DNA from: Pseudisothecium myosuroides
Taxonomy: Eukaryota; Streptophyta; Bryopsida; Hypnales; Lembophyllaceae
Length of the DNA: 64,000 nucleotides
Reading direction: 5' to 3'
NCBI GenBank assembly: GCA_951799445.1
Contig: OX637292.1
Location: 14,573,296-14,637,295 of the forward strand
Part shown: positions 10,531-22,874 of the stretch, one piece after another
Numbering within the stretch: position 1 is the stretch's first letter
Layout: each line of letters starts with the position of its first letter
Notes under the pieces: generated by a model
Told to the model about the DNA's origin: nothing
Seen by the model: the letters and a program-made list of their open reading frames with translations, nothing else
Database searches by the model: none
Translations under genes and position numbers: made by a program

Positions 10531-13330
10531 GTTTCTTATAGTGCTAAATTTAATTCTACTCTTGACTTTAGAATTTTGACTTCCTACTTCCAAATTTAAT
10601 TCCTATTTCTAACCCGGGAATCCACTTCCTAAATTAATTTTTTACTTCCGCTTTTGACTTCTATTTTTTTTACTCTAATTTTTGACCTCTAATATTCACT
10701 CTACTTTTGAATTTCTAACTTCAAGATTTAACTCCTATTTCTACTCGTAATTTCTATCTCCTAAATTTACTCTAAAGTTTTTACTTTTAATTTCTACTTC
10801 CTACTCGGATTTTTGACTCTTAATTAACCCTAAACTTCCTTTTCTAAACTACCCTAAGATTTCACTTGAAAATTTAACCCCCCAAGTTAAACTTCCAAAT
10901 TAATTCCACTTTTTAACTTCCCAAAGTTAACTCTAGATTTTTACCTTAGAGTTTAACTTTTACAATTAAACTGTAATTTGACCCTAGTTCTAACCGCTAA
11001 TAATCCCTAATTTTAATCCTAAATTCTCTTTCTAGCCTAAATCCTTAAGTTCCGTCCATGGTTCTTTTTGGATGAATTTTTACTCAAATTCCTCCGTCCT
11101 ACCTCCTACTACTTAACTTATCCTAACACGGTCAATTTAAAGCCAAATCCTAAGTGTAATATGTTTTTGGAAACCTCGATCCCTAATCTATAATCTTTTA
11201 AATCTAAACTTTTACTTTGCACTAATCTCGGCTCACTAATCGCGTTTTAAGGGCTGATTAGGGAAATCAACGCTAATTAGGGAAAATACCAAGGATTAAT
11301 TCAAAAACTCACCTCTTCACTGCCAGTTTCGGAAATCACTTCGTCCACGTCCACATATACATCCTCATGCTCCATGGTAATCCTTTGTTTTGTTTGATTT
11401 TTTCCAAGCTCACTGCTTAATTTGAGAAAATATTACACCTTTGCAATCTAACTTCCCTCTTTTCCTTCCTTCTTGCCTTTCTTTCTTCCTCCCTCCTTCT
11501 ACACTAGTACTATTCCACCTAAGCTTTTATGAGTCTTACACTATAGTCTCAAATTCCAAGGTGGTTTTAACCCCTAAAGTACCAAAGTCCCCTCGGGGGA
11601 CACTTCAGATTTTGGGCAGGCCCGTGTGGCCTCTAATTTTGATCTGATTTTTTGAAATTTTTTTTGAAGATAGGGAATCACATTAGCTTTCTAAAAATAT
11701 AATTTTTTTTCAATCGGTGCCCGGGAGCAAAAGTTATGCCATCCTAAAGCAAAAAAGCAGTTCGGCGGACAGAAAAAAAAAAACACAAAAAAAAGTTTTT
11801 TATTTTTTTTATTTTTTTTCCTCAAAGATCATGTTTTTGTCTACATCTGAAGCTTTGATTCATTCTATTTGGACTAATAATGAGAAAGTTATGGACAATC
11901 TTGTTTTTCGGGCAATTTAAGCATCTTTAAAAAAAAAACTTATAGAATTCATTTTTGAATGCAATTTTCAAATTTTTTCAATTTTTTTTTTTTGATGAGG
12001 TCAAGTTTGTTTGCAAGAACAATCCCACCATTGGGATTATATTGTTTTAATTCCACCTAAGAGCTATTGACAATTTAGTGTTTCGTTCAATTTTGGACCT
12101 ACTTATATTTAACAATTTTTTTATATGTGAAAATCAAGGTTTGACATTCTGAAATTTTTTTCCCCAACCCTCAACTCAAATGTTCAACATAAAAAATTAC
12201 AACTTTTTGTTGTGTAGTGCAAAAAAAATCCACAAATGGCCGTCAAAGTCATCTCAAATTGCAGGAAACAGTTCAAAAAAACTTTTTTTTCCAACTTTGA
12301 ATGCTAATATCTTCCAATCAGAACGGTCAAATGTCTTGAAATTTTTACCACATAATCTGAGACAAGTGAAGTACAAGATCCTACGGTTAGATTCTTAAAA
12401 AAAAGTTTTTTTGGGTTTAGGGAGTGATCGCAGCAAAAATGGCAGTTTTCAGTGGTTCCGGAGCCAGAAAATGCCTTGGTATTTTAGAGGTTAATGTTCC
12501 TCCTACCCTCTTACACAATTTTGCCTTTGTGTCATCCTAATCCTCCTCCCAATGGTCACCACAAATTCTCAAGACTTCCTTTTCTAAGCCTATCTAAGCT
12601 TAGGCCTAGGTCACTATTTATCGTCTCTCTCTTTTTGTTCTCTACTTCATCTCCTTTCTTTCTAATCTTCCTCCATTGCTCGTGTGTGTGTTTGGTTGGT
12701 TAGAGTGGGGTTTGCAAATGTTGTGTGCAGGTATAACGTGGAGGCGTTGACTCTCTTTCTTCCCCTTCCCTTTGTTCTTTTAGTTACAACTTTGGAGTTT
12801 TGGAGTTTTGAACCTTTGGTCCTCACTGAGCTCCAACTAGATTGCTAAACTGGAGTATGCTGGATTTCTACACTAGAGTTATAACTAGGTTGCTAAACTA
12901 GATTTATTATTGGGTTTCTAAACTAGATCTATAACTGAGTTTCTAAACTAGATCTATAATTGAGTTTCTAAACTAAATCTATAACTGAGTTTCTAAACTA
13001 GGTCCTAATTGGTTGAAATTTTTTTTTTTTAAAAAGTTGGGACCCCGCAGGGTATCATCCCATTTTGGTCTAAATTTCAGCCATGATGTATGTGAGTTTT
13101 GGTTCAGTCAACTAGGATTACAAAACGCCAGCCAGGCAAGGACGACCCAGCACGTCGGGCCAGGTAGTGTACCGGCCACTGGTATTGGCTGCCGGCTGGG
13201 CATACGTTGTTATTGCTGGTTGGTATACGTTGTACTGTTGGCTTGGTAAACGTTGCTTACTGCTGGCTTGGTATACGCTGGTTACTGCTGGCTGATATAT
13301 ACTAGCCACCACCAAATTTTTAATCAACTC
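10531..13330 (+). mobile_element. Internal segment of the LTR family, + orientation
   Basis: This stretch is the reverse complement of 24950-27120, allowing for divergence. It comprises a pyrimidine-rich quasi-periodic tract (10531-11250), a shared block around 11441-11570 and 12491-12710 with CTCCTACCCTC, and two minisatellites: about 12840-13010 (units like TTTCTAAACTAGATCTATAA) and about 13160-13310 (units like GCTTGGTATACGTTG). No gag or pol frame is present. It is interrupted at 11571-12490 by a TIR element. Confidence 0.65.
11571..12490 (+). mobile_element. piggyBac-like non-autonomous element, copy A (920 bp)
   Basis: Flanked by TTAA on both sides (11567-11570 and 12491-12494). Left end CCCCTAAAGTACCAAAG and the complement of the right end, CCTCTAAAATACCAAGG, match at 14 of 17 positions. 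The related retroelement copy at 25880-25883 has the same flanks with a single TTAA and no insert, so the empty site is visible. TTAA targets with termini starting CCC are the signature of the piggyBac superfamily. No transposase is encoded. Confidence 0.75.
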
Positions 13331-14302
13331 CACGAGTTCCCTCAGGAGAACCCACTTAGCAAATAAAAATTGGATTTTTGGAAAATTAGTGCTAGAGCCA
13401 AGGCTTCGCCGTCTAGGGGGGTTAGGCCCAAATTCTTGGAGTAAAATACTCGACTTACAAAATCACGTGTACAAGTACTAAGCTTGCCAAACTTGGCCCA
13501 CAACACCTACTTCATGCTAAAACACTAATATTTAGGAAGCTAAACTTTAGACTTTTCCAAGAAGGTCTTAGAAACTAGACTTTGGAATGGGGTACCCGGG
13601 AGGTTCAAAGCTTCGCCGTCAAGTTGGGTTTAACACCAATTCTAGGACTTGTGACGCTCTAGAGGTCCGTAGCTCTGCCATCCAGGATCTTTTTTAACAC
13701 ACACTCTAGGACTTAGAACTAGTTGTAGGTTCAAAGCTTTGCCGTCCTAGGGGGGGTCCACACGACAAGGAAAACTTTAGAAGAAGACAAGGTTAATTTT
13801 TAAAGAAAACACACAAGGTAAGTTTAAAGCTTCGCCGTCCCGGAGGGGGGTCCACTCAACAAGGAGAAGATTAGAAGAAGGCGTAAAGAAAATACTGGAA
13901 AAAAACACACGAATTAGGGCCATGTGGCTACACAAAGCTCACACACTAAAGGCCCCCCAAAGCGGCATCGCCAAGGTATGGTGGGGGGTGACTTTAGGAT
14001 TAATATAAGACACCCAAAAGACTCTTAAAACACAAAAGTTAGATCACGGGGATGCACAAGAGAGAGAGAAGGGCTCTTAACTCTCAACAAGGGTACACAA
14101 GAAGACACAAGGAGTACATAAAGCAAGGTAGAAGGACCTCTAAGGACCTTCAAAGCTTAAAATACTACAACAACGGAGCCAAATGTGCTCCAAAAATACC
14201 GTAGAGGTTTTTGGCTTCAAACGCCAAAATATCCAAAATAACTTGAACCCACGAACCCAAAACAAGAATTGGAGGTGTTCTAGAGAGAGAAATGGGGCCC
14301 TT
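13331..14302. repeat. Degenerate repeats around CAAAGCTTCGCCGTC
   Basis: The phrase 'ttcaaagcttcgccgtc' or close variants recurs at about 13400, 13605, 13670, 13735 and 13825, mostly followed by 'gggggtcca' or 'ctaggactt'. The same core (caaagctttgccgtgc) occurs in the leader next to LTR C near 28065. No gene seen. Confidence 0.5.
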
Positions 14303-16084
14303 TGTGAACCCTCAAGTTAGCACTTGGAGCTCTGGATTTATTTTTCGCGATTTATTGGTAGTTTTTAGTATAAATTCATGCAAAATAGCATGAATTAGTA
14401 GTTGAGAGGAGTTTGGTAGAAGTCCCTACCAGATTAGTGAAGGATTGTTTTAAAATCATGGAAAGCACAAAATACTTTGCTTTTTTATGTTTAGGTCTTA
14501 GTTAGTGTCTTAGAGTCCATATTTACGTTTTAAAGAGATGTGAGGATGTGAGAATTAACCAGTTCTAGTGTCCTGTCCATGTAAAACTCGACATGAGAGT
14601 AGATGTGACAGCCTGGCTGAATCATAAGAGTCTATGTTCATGTTTAGAAGTATCTAGATCCAATTCATGTGGAATTTGGACTAATTATGTGAAAACTTGC
14701 AATTGTTGAAGAATACAAACCAGAATGCAAAGTAGAAGAAGGGCGAGGTGATTGGAGCTTACAGAAAGGTGCTTTTAGAATAAAAGCATGCCAAGAGATC
14801 AACAGCGGAGCTAATCATCCATGACAAACCCCGGTACCAAATTAATTTTCCCCTCGGGCGGAAATTATTAAGGAATTGCTAAATTTAGCATCTTTATTGG
14901 AGGTTTGGTTTTGCCCTTAGCTTTTTGACACTTCCTAGAAGATTACCCAAAAGTTTCGGGATTTTACAAAAGTCCACGATGACTCCATGGAAAGTCAATC
15001 GCCTTTGAAACTGATAGTAATTTCATAGAAATTACCCAGAGTGCGGTAAAATCTCACTAAAAATTAAATTAGAGTTTTATATATAAAATAAGAATCCAAT
15101 CAAGTTTGAGGGCTTTCCGATAGTCAGAAGTACCAGAATCGACAACGACATCGAATTTAACAAGAATTTACAACATGGCGGCTGGTTGACTGACGAACCA
15201 GGAGCTGGCGGTGTCCGAATGTCGCAAACAAGGAATGTTTTCTTACTCTCACAAACCTTCCAGGCAACCCTAGCCAGTCAGTTTTCTTGGGAAATTCAAA
15301 TTCCATTAGTTGGAATTTTGACTTTTTTTTGAAATTACCGTTAGTGGTTTTTACGAGTATTTACAGCCTAGAAGTGGGGAGTGGACGGTCTTCTATACTA
15401 GTTGGGGTCTTCTGAACACGATGGCGCAATTGGTTTTCAATTTGGAGTTGTTCTCAAGAAGATAGGAAGAGTTCAGCCGTAACGTTGACTTTTTTAGAGT
15501 AATTAGCGGTAATTCAAGGTTATTTCACAAAATATCTTGGTGAAAGTCGAAGATTGGATTTAGTTAAGATTTCAAATCTTTCCTTTAAAAGCCAATTTAG
15601 ATTAAAGTAAGAATATTTGGAAATATCTTAGGGTTGTTTGCAAAATATCTCAAGGTCAAAATAGTTAATTTCTTAAATATCTTTGGGAAAATCTTAGATT
15701 TTATTTTGGACAAGATTTCCTTTCTAATTAAAGCTTGTTCTAGAAAATTCTAAAGATTAAACAAAGATTATTTAGGAAATATCTTAGGGTAGTTTAGAGT
15801 TTAGCTTAGGATAGTTTTTGAGTAAGAAGACCAAATATCTCATGGTAAACTAAGTGGTGGGGCCTTCTAGCGAGTATATAAGGCCTCCCCGCGAAGTTTC
15901 TCATACCCCATTTTTTCATTATCTGCCTACCGACACTCTGTCGGAGTGTAGAGACTCTCTGTTGTTCACTTTGCTTACCAGCTTTGTCGGAAGCATTTAG
16001 TTAGACCAAATTTTGGTCATCTTTGCTCATTTTTGCTTTCTTTGCTTTTTTTTAGTGGAGGATTTGGTTAGAGGACTCGGGGTT
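14303..16084 (+). mobile_element. LTR-like copy A (about 1.78 kb, + orientation)
   Basis: Begins TGTGAACCCTCAAGTTAGCAC and contains a TATA-like box (GTATATAAGG, 15873-15882) followed by a GC-richer segment, as in an LTR U3/R junction. Reverse-complement copies of nearly equal length occur at 22875-24645 and 28480-30255. The 3' border is taken where copy B stops matching. It is preceded by internal sequence of the family and followed by the same leader as copy C, as if shared by two tandem elements. Confidence 0.7.
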
Positions 16085-16960
16085 CCCTTTCAAACTTCAA
16101 AACCACACTAAAACCACACTTTTGGGAGGTTTCATCCCCCAAAACTTGCATACCTTATTTACGAACTAATTTTGTTTCATTGCAACAGCCATTGAGTTAG
16201 AATTCTTAAAGCAGTGAAGCTAAACTTTACCAAAAGATTCTAATACTCAACACACCGGCCAAACTTCGTTGTATAACAAAGTTTGGTGTGACTTGATTCC
16301 TAATTTTTGGTTTAAACACTTTCATATGTACCTCATTTAAGAATTAAAACTATTGAAGACTTGAGAATACTTTTAATCCTTAATGTTCGGTTTAAACACT
16401 TTCATGTGTACCTCCTTTAAGAATTAAAACATTCCTTCAATCACTTGGAACCATATCTTACAAGTTTTTCCTGGGGCTGCTCTTGCACGGCGGAGCTTTG
16501 ACCTTAAAACAATTTACCTTAAAGGGAAAAGTTTGGGGGAAAATCCTTGATTCTTGGGCCTACTTAAGTCAGAGAACCTCACCAAGAGGCTCCTTTTCTT
16601 TCCGCCGCAATTCACTCAAAGTTTGCGTATACACTCACAGTCAAGTCATGGATGTTTGATGATAGTTTAGTTTTGTTCAGTTTAGTTGTTTTGCTTCGTT
16701 ATCCTAAAAACTTAAAAAATACCTTAGTTTAATTTGTTTGCTGGTTATCTCAAAGAACCCAAAAATCATCATTTAGTTTAGTTATTTTGCTTTGTTATCC
16801 TAAAAACCTCAAGAATACCTTTGTTTAGTTTGTTTTGCTAGTTATCCCAAAAAATCCAAAAATCATCATTTAGTTAGTTATTTTGCCTTGTTATCTTAAA
16901 AAACTTTAAAAATACCTTAGTATAGTTTGTCTCCTTTCTAGATTTTAGTAGAATTAGTGT
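16085..16960 (+). mobile_element. Leader next to LTR A, with a tandem repeat
   Basis: Matches the reverse complement of about 27650-28479, including 'ggtttaaacactttcat' and 'gtgtacctcatttaag'. About 16660-16950 is a minisatellite of three to four units (roughly 100-120 bp) with TTTAGTTATTTTGCTTTGTT and 'ttatcctaaaaac'. No protein-coding frame. Confidence 0.6.
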
Positions 16961-18950
16961 AGTTTTTTTTTTAGTTAGTTAGAACCAGAATTAAGAACCA
17001 ATGAGGACCAGAAACCAGAACCAGCGAAGACTAGGAGCGAGAACCAGTGAAGGGCCAGCAACTACAGGCTGCAGTTACCGACTCCAGCCATCGGCACGTG
17101 GTAGCAAGGGGAGTCGGGTGGCAGCAAGGGGGCACTGGGCCGGGGTTGGAAGGTCGTTGGGCAGGGTTGGGAGGTCGCTGGGAAGTCCAGGGAGTCCAAT
17201 TTCAAATTGCCTTGGAAAACTCACAACCAAAGTTGAGAAAAAACCATTGACAAAAATCAAATACTACAAAGGTTAGGCCGTTGCTCACCACACCAAACCA
17301 ATTTTGGTTTTTGTTCTAAAAATCTTGGTTGATCACACTTTGAACTAACATTCATTTCCAACATTCAACCTCACAACTCTCCAACTCCATAGCCAACTTT
17401 CAATTGACAACAAACTTGAAGCAAAATATACTTAAAGAAGACGAAGTGGCGGCTTGGGAATGAATTAGATTAAAAAACTAATTTTTCCTAGAGAATCTAA
17501 CTATTCACATGTGCTTGTTGTTTTGTTTTTCACTATTCATTTTAAATTTGGCGCGGTTTTTTATCATTCTACTATTCATCTTGTTTTGTTTTGTTGTGCT
17601 TTTACTATTCATTTTAGATTTGTTTTGGTTTTTATTCCGTTACTATTCATCTACTATTCATACAAGACAAATTGTTTTTTGTTTTTATTCTTTCTTCACT
17701 ATTCATCTACTATTCATTTGGAATAGTTCTTTGGTTTTATTCCTTTTACTATTGAAGAATTTGGTTTTTTCTATCAATTAGTATTTTTGGAAGGAATTAG
17801 TTGGTTTTGTTGACTTGGATTTTGTTTTATTAGGCCTAATAAGTCAAATAGGAAAAAACAAAAGGTCAACAAAAATAATAGATTAATCCAACAAAAATAA
17901 TAAACTAATGAATAACAAACAAAATTGACTATTCATTAGAGTATTATTAAATTAGAAGATATTAATCTTTTCTTAATTAAAACAAATATTCACGGTGGTT
18001 GGAAATAGGGCCTCGAAGTTTATTTTAACTCAAATAATTACTTTAAAATCAATCCTAAACCCATTATAATTTAACGTAAATTCCTAAACTCAAAGGAATT
18101 AAGTTAAAAACTTACACTAACCCTTTTAAATTGTAGGAAATTAGTCAGCGAGGATGTAGGAAAGATATTTCTACACATTTTGACACCAAACTCTCATCCA
18201 GCAGGAAAAGCACACATGATGGAGGACGACGGCTATCTGGAGACCATTATGCTAGTGATCTGCGATGACGGGACTATGGACCCAGAGGTATGTTAATTTT
18301 ACCCTTTGCTTTTGCTTTGTTTTTGTTTTCAAATTGAAGTTAGAATCTTTGCTATTAGAAGTTAGTTTTTAGATTAGAATTTTAGAATTTCATTTAGATT
18401 TAGATAATTTAAGATTTTCATCCAAAGGAATCTTTAAAGAATCTTTTTAAGTAGGAATCAGACAAGGAATCTATAAAGATTCCAAAATCTCTTTTTAATT
18501 TTGAAAATACTTTATTTTTGAAGTATAAAAGGTTGGATGAAGTTTGAGACCAATTTTGGATGAAAAACATCCAAAGAGGTCAAAATTCCGATTAGTCTTA
18601 AAAATCCATAACTTAAAAGAACTAATAACTTAACCGTAGAATTTAGAATTATTTTGGATTGATTTGCTATTTTAGATTAGTGGATGAAGGTTAGCACAAC
18701 TAAGGGGCCGAACGTACCTCGTGGTAACTTTTGCTAGGAATCTTGAAGTCTAGTTTTCTTCACCGTTCTAGGAAGGGAAAATTATATTCTAAAAGGCTAC
18801 TTAGATACAATTTAGTTAAATTAGATTTTGTTTTCTTTCTTTGTTTTTTACGTAACCATAACGTTTAATTAATTAATCCATAGTTTTTCTTAGAATTAGT
18901 GGAATTTTACAAGATCATCAATCATAAAAAGTGTCCATTGCTTGGAAGGC
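16961..18950. other. AT-rich region without a supported gene
   Basis: The motif 'tactattcat' is repeated about eight times at 17500-17780 within a T-rich tract. A small open frame at 17001-17276 is an Arg/Gly/Ser-rich composition artefact. Nothing else recognised. Confidence 0.4.
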
Positions 18951-20316
18951 GAACACTTACTTAGGAACACCCAATTAGAAGTGAATCTCCAACGAAACAG
19001 CTGCTAAAGCCCGTGTGTAACTTTCTGACTTAAGGGTGGAGTTAGAAACACTCACACCCTTATATAGGTTTTCAAGGGCCCACCCCTCCCTCTAGAGTTC
19101 TAAGGTAACCTTATCAACTTGGATTTTCATCCTAATCCCTAAAAATCTACTTCTACCATCTATGCTGGACCAACATCCTAACTTTTGGAGATTATCTCTA
19201 ATCGTCGAACAGATTGCGCCGTTGGCTCCAGACTGCCGTGTTTAGTCTTGGATCCCTCTACCCCCCGTACCAAGGCCAAAACCCAATCGTAGGCTAATTT
19301 AGTTTAAAAACCAAATCGTGATAAAATCCTAGATCTTGGGGATCTCCTATTTTGAGAAATGTGAATAGCCTAGGGTCTCCGGTAGATGTGAGAAAGTCGG
19401 AAAGGACTCTTGGTTGACTTTGTTTCGCCATTGTATGGTCCCGGAATGCCGGTCAACGTTGCGGGGACCCCGCCAAGTGGTTAATTCCCGAGGAATCTTG
19501 CCGGTTCGGAATGTCGTGAAAATTCACGGAGTGCATTATTAACATAAAACAAGCTAGTCTAATTTTTAGTGAGATTTTATTGTAACCTGGGTAATTTCCA
19601 TAAAATTCCCATTGGAGGTTAGAAGGGTTGACCACCCGGAAAAGGTTCTTCTGCAAGTCGAAAGATGCCGGAAATTTTCACGTGACCTCTCGGGGAGTCA
19701 CATGAAAGACGTGTAGGTGCATTTCTGTACCTGGCACGATTGGTCAATGGAGATCAAAACTGGCCATCTCCTCGAATTAGTGACAGTGCGGGAATCTTCT
19801 ACAGGTAGAAGAATCTTGGCAAATCGATTTTGTCGTTGGATTCCTGGCATGGGGTTTACCCTAGAACACCATCCTTGGGCTGTAGATTCCTCCACAGGCC
19901 CGTTCTTGCGTTAGTGGCTCCTGCATGTTAACAATCGGGATTTTGAGAATTCGTCGATCTAATGGGAAATTCTAAATCTAACTCTAGGACCCGACCTAGT
20001 GGCCTCGCTGTGGATCCCTCGGACCGACTTAGCCATGAATTGCCACATTCATGGTGGGACTTAGCCCTTTTGGGGTTGTGTAACTCAAATCCTCCAAATC
20101 CAACCATTCCGTTATTTCTACCCTATTTTTAGGCCAGGTTTGGGGGGATTCTAAGTAAAAACATAAATCTAGACCAAATACTATAATGGATATGACACAA
20201 TCCTATTCTGGTTCTACACTCTTTTTATGGCTTTTTGTATACTTCTATCAACTTTAAATTGCAAATTTCCAAAAAAATAATTCTACGAGTCCCAAGTGAC
20301 AAATTGGGAGCTCACA
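18951..20316 (-). mobile_element. Diverged LTR copy D of the same family
   Basis: On the minus strand it begins TGTGAGCTCCCAATTTGTCAC at 20316, parallel to the start of LTRs A-C. It keeps the TATA box (complement of 19059-19069) and the block TCTAATTTTTAGTGAGATTTTA at about 19557-19580, and 'cagattgcgcc' at 19210. It is much more diverged than A, B and C, so it is probably an older or sister element. Left border approximate. Confidence 0.55.
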
Positions 20317-21920
20317 TTTGCCCACCTTGAAGGGGTGGGGAGCTCCTGAGCTGACCGGGGTGGGCAGCCTGCCCAATTGAACCTAGAGGGGCAACTTGCC
20401 CACCTCGAAAGGGTGGGGAGCCTCCCCGGTTGACTGAGGGGGCAACCTATCCAATTGAACGTGGGGAGACAGCTTGCCTACATCGAAGGGTTGGGCAGCC
20501 TCCCCAGTTGAACGGGGGGGGGGCACCTTGCCCACCTTGAAAGGGTGGGGAGCCTCCCAAGCTGCTTGGGGTGGGTAGCTTGTCCAACTCAAAGGGGGGG
20601 ACAACCTGCCCAAGTGAACAGGACAGGCAGATTGCCCAACTCAAAGGGGGGGAACCTGCCTAGTTCAAAGGGCGAGCAGCTTGTCCAACTCGAAGGGGGG
20701 GGGCAGCCTGCTCAGCTAAATGGGGCGAGCAGCTTGCCCAACTCAAAGGGTAGGGGAGCCTGCCTAATTGAAAAAGGATGCAGCTTGTCCAACTCGAAGG
20801 GGGGGAGCCTGTCCAGCTCGAAGGGGGGCGGAGCCTCCCCACCTCAACAGTAGAGGCAGCTTGCCTAGCTCGACAGAAGGTGCAACTTGTCCAACTCGAA
20901 GAAGGGGAGCCTGCCCAGCTGAATGGAGGGGGTAGTTTGTTCAACTCAAGGGGGGGCATCCTCCCCACCTCAACGAAAGGGCCAGCTTGCCGAGCTTGAC
21001 AGGTGGGGCAGCTGGCCTAGCTGAACGGGGCGGGCAGCCTCCCCACCTCGATCTCGGGGGGGGCACCTAGTATTTTACTACAAACCACGTGCGAACAAGT
21101 GGTTTCTAATGAACTATAATTTCAACTTAAAATTTTGAAGGTTGCTTAATAATGACTATAGGTTTCTATTGCCAAAATTTCAAACTAAAATAATAGTTGA
21201 AATGATTTGTACAAGAGGTTGAAAATGGCCTAAAACGGCATGTTTTTCAACTCAAATATTTATAGAGATCACATTTAGATGACCATTGCATCAATACTCA
21301 ACTCAAAATGAACTTTCAATAGAGAGCTATTTTTAGGAATTTTTTGTTCATTTTTTAGACATTTTTTTAGGATATAATATAGGGGTGTGAAAGTTATTTT
21401 TCAGTTGTACAGTGTATCTAATTACTTCAAAAATTTGTAACTAATTATCATTAACAAATAAAAATATCAATAATTCAAAACATAAACTTTTGAAGTAGGA
21501 AAATCTAGTCATATTTTTTTTATTTCATTTTATTTAAATTTTAGGACATAATATAGGGGGTCCAAAGTTTTGTTCGCACGTGTTTTCTAATGGACACTCT
21601 AAGTGACCCCCCCGAGACCTCGATGGTAGGGGGCAGCTTGCCGAGCTCGACGGGTGGAGCAGTTGGCCCAACTTAAAAGAAGCGGGGCAGCTCGACGGGT
21701 GGGCCAACCTCCCCAACTGATCGAGGATGATAGCTTACCCATTTCAAAGGGGTGGTCAGCCTACCAAGCTGAATGGGGTTTAGGTAGCTTGCCCTTCTCA
21801 TGAGCTCGACGGCCTGCTCTGAAGTTGCACCCTGCCCAACTCTTTATCATGGGTACCGAGTGTTTTCGACGGGGTGGACAACTTATCCACCTTGCCCAGC
21901 TTGACGAGGTGGGCAGCCTA
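20317..21920. repeat. G-rich hairpin-forming minisatellite
   Basis: Dozens of degenerate units of about 26-29 bp based on GGGCAGCTTGCCCAACTCGA followed by a run of four to nine G. Each unit holds a short palindrome (GGGCAGC/GCTGCCC-like), and G runs are regularly spaced, so both hairpins and G-quadruplexes are possible. The array starts exactly at the 5' end of LTR D and is split by the MITE at 21053-21616. Frames in it give Pro/Gly/Ser-rich artefacts, not genes. Confidence 0.75.
21053..21616. mobile_element. hAT-like MITE, copy 2 (564 bp)
   Basis: Same length and almost the same sequence as 7029-7592, with CTCGGGGGGGG... ends. It is inserted in the G-rich minisatellite with perfect 8-bp target duplications ACCTCGAT (21045-21052 and 21617-21624). 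Very few differences between the copies indicate recent movement from a common source. Confidence 0.87.
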
Positions 21921-22874
21921 CCTTTTTTGTTGCATGGTATGTATTGCGTAGTTTGAGTCGGATAAGGTGATGTACGGCGCAGTTATTGGTTTATGCCAAG
22001 CGTTTCTATGTTATGGTATTTTGTGAAGATGAGGTTGTTTGTGTCACCCTTAAGAATCTCCGCATGCATGTAGTTGTGACAAGGTCATTGTTGTAGTTCT
22101 CGAGTCAAAAACATCTGATTGCGAGGGTAGAGTTGGAAGTAGTACTAAGTGACGTTACACACTAGTGGTTTGAGTGCATGTAGTGGCCAGAGAAATTGAA
22201 GATTGTAGTTTTCATTCATACTTAGGGTTCCCTTACTCATTTGGAGTGCTCAGTGTCGTTGTTGCTGAAGTATTATTACTTGTGATCTGTACTTCAATCA
22301 TTATCCAACACGCTTGAAATCTTTGTGACATTCATCATGCATCTTCTTCAGCCAGATGACGTACTCTTCCATTAACACATTAGAATTATTGTCTTGCTTG
22401 CCCTTGCAACCACAAGAGGATGGCCTTCTAAGTGTGTATTCGATGGGACATGCAATTCATTAGTTCAGTGGTATTGACGAATGAATGCCTCCTCTGCTGT
22501 AGGAGGTGCATGATGAATGTCAGGCAGATGGTGAGGTAGTTGGCGCGTCATGATAATAAAGAGGAAAATGATGCCCTAAAGCCTAAACCGAACATGGACC
22601 CTCAAATAGCACTCAATGAAACGATGATGTTGAAAGTGCTAATCCTAATATGAAGGCAGAAACGTATAGAAGCGACTAGGTCTTGTAAGTTCAATTTTTT
22701 TTTAAAAATTTCATCCATTTTTTCCTCAACTTTCATCCACTTTTCCATCCATTTTTTTCCACTTTTTTTATTTTCCTTTCAATATTTCAGCTCCCCACTC
22801 AACAATCCCTGCTCCCCGTTCCCCGCTCCCCGCTCGCTACTTGCCGCTCTACGCTCGTGTGCTAGCAACGTCCA
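21921..22874. other. No supported gene
   Basis: Mixed-composition sequence with no coding frame, splice pattern or repeat I recognise, ending in a C/T-rich stretch (about 22780-22860) next to LTR B. Confidence 0.35.

Noticed and set aside
10252..10596. Open frame after MCM9 exon 4 with a KDHWLHYR stretch as a possible later MCM9 exon
   Set aside because: The expected second half of the zinc finger is missing, there is no phase-correct junction to 10131, and the similarity to the MCM9 'FW..F' region is only a few residues.
20383..20999. Pro/Gly/Ser-rich frames of 65-102 codons on both strands
   Set aside because: They follow the G-rich minisatellite and occur in several frames at once, so composition explains them.
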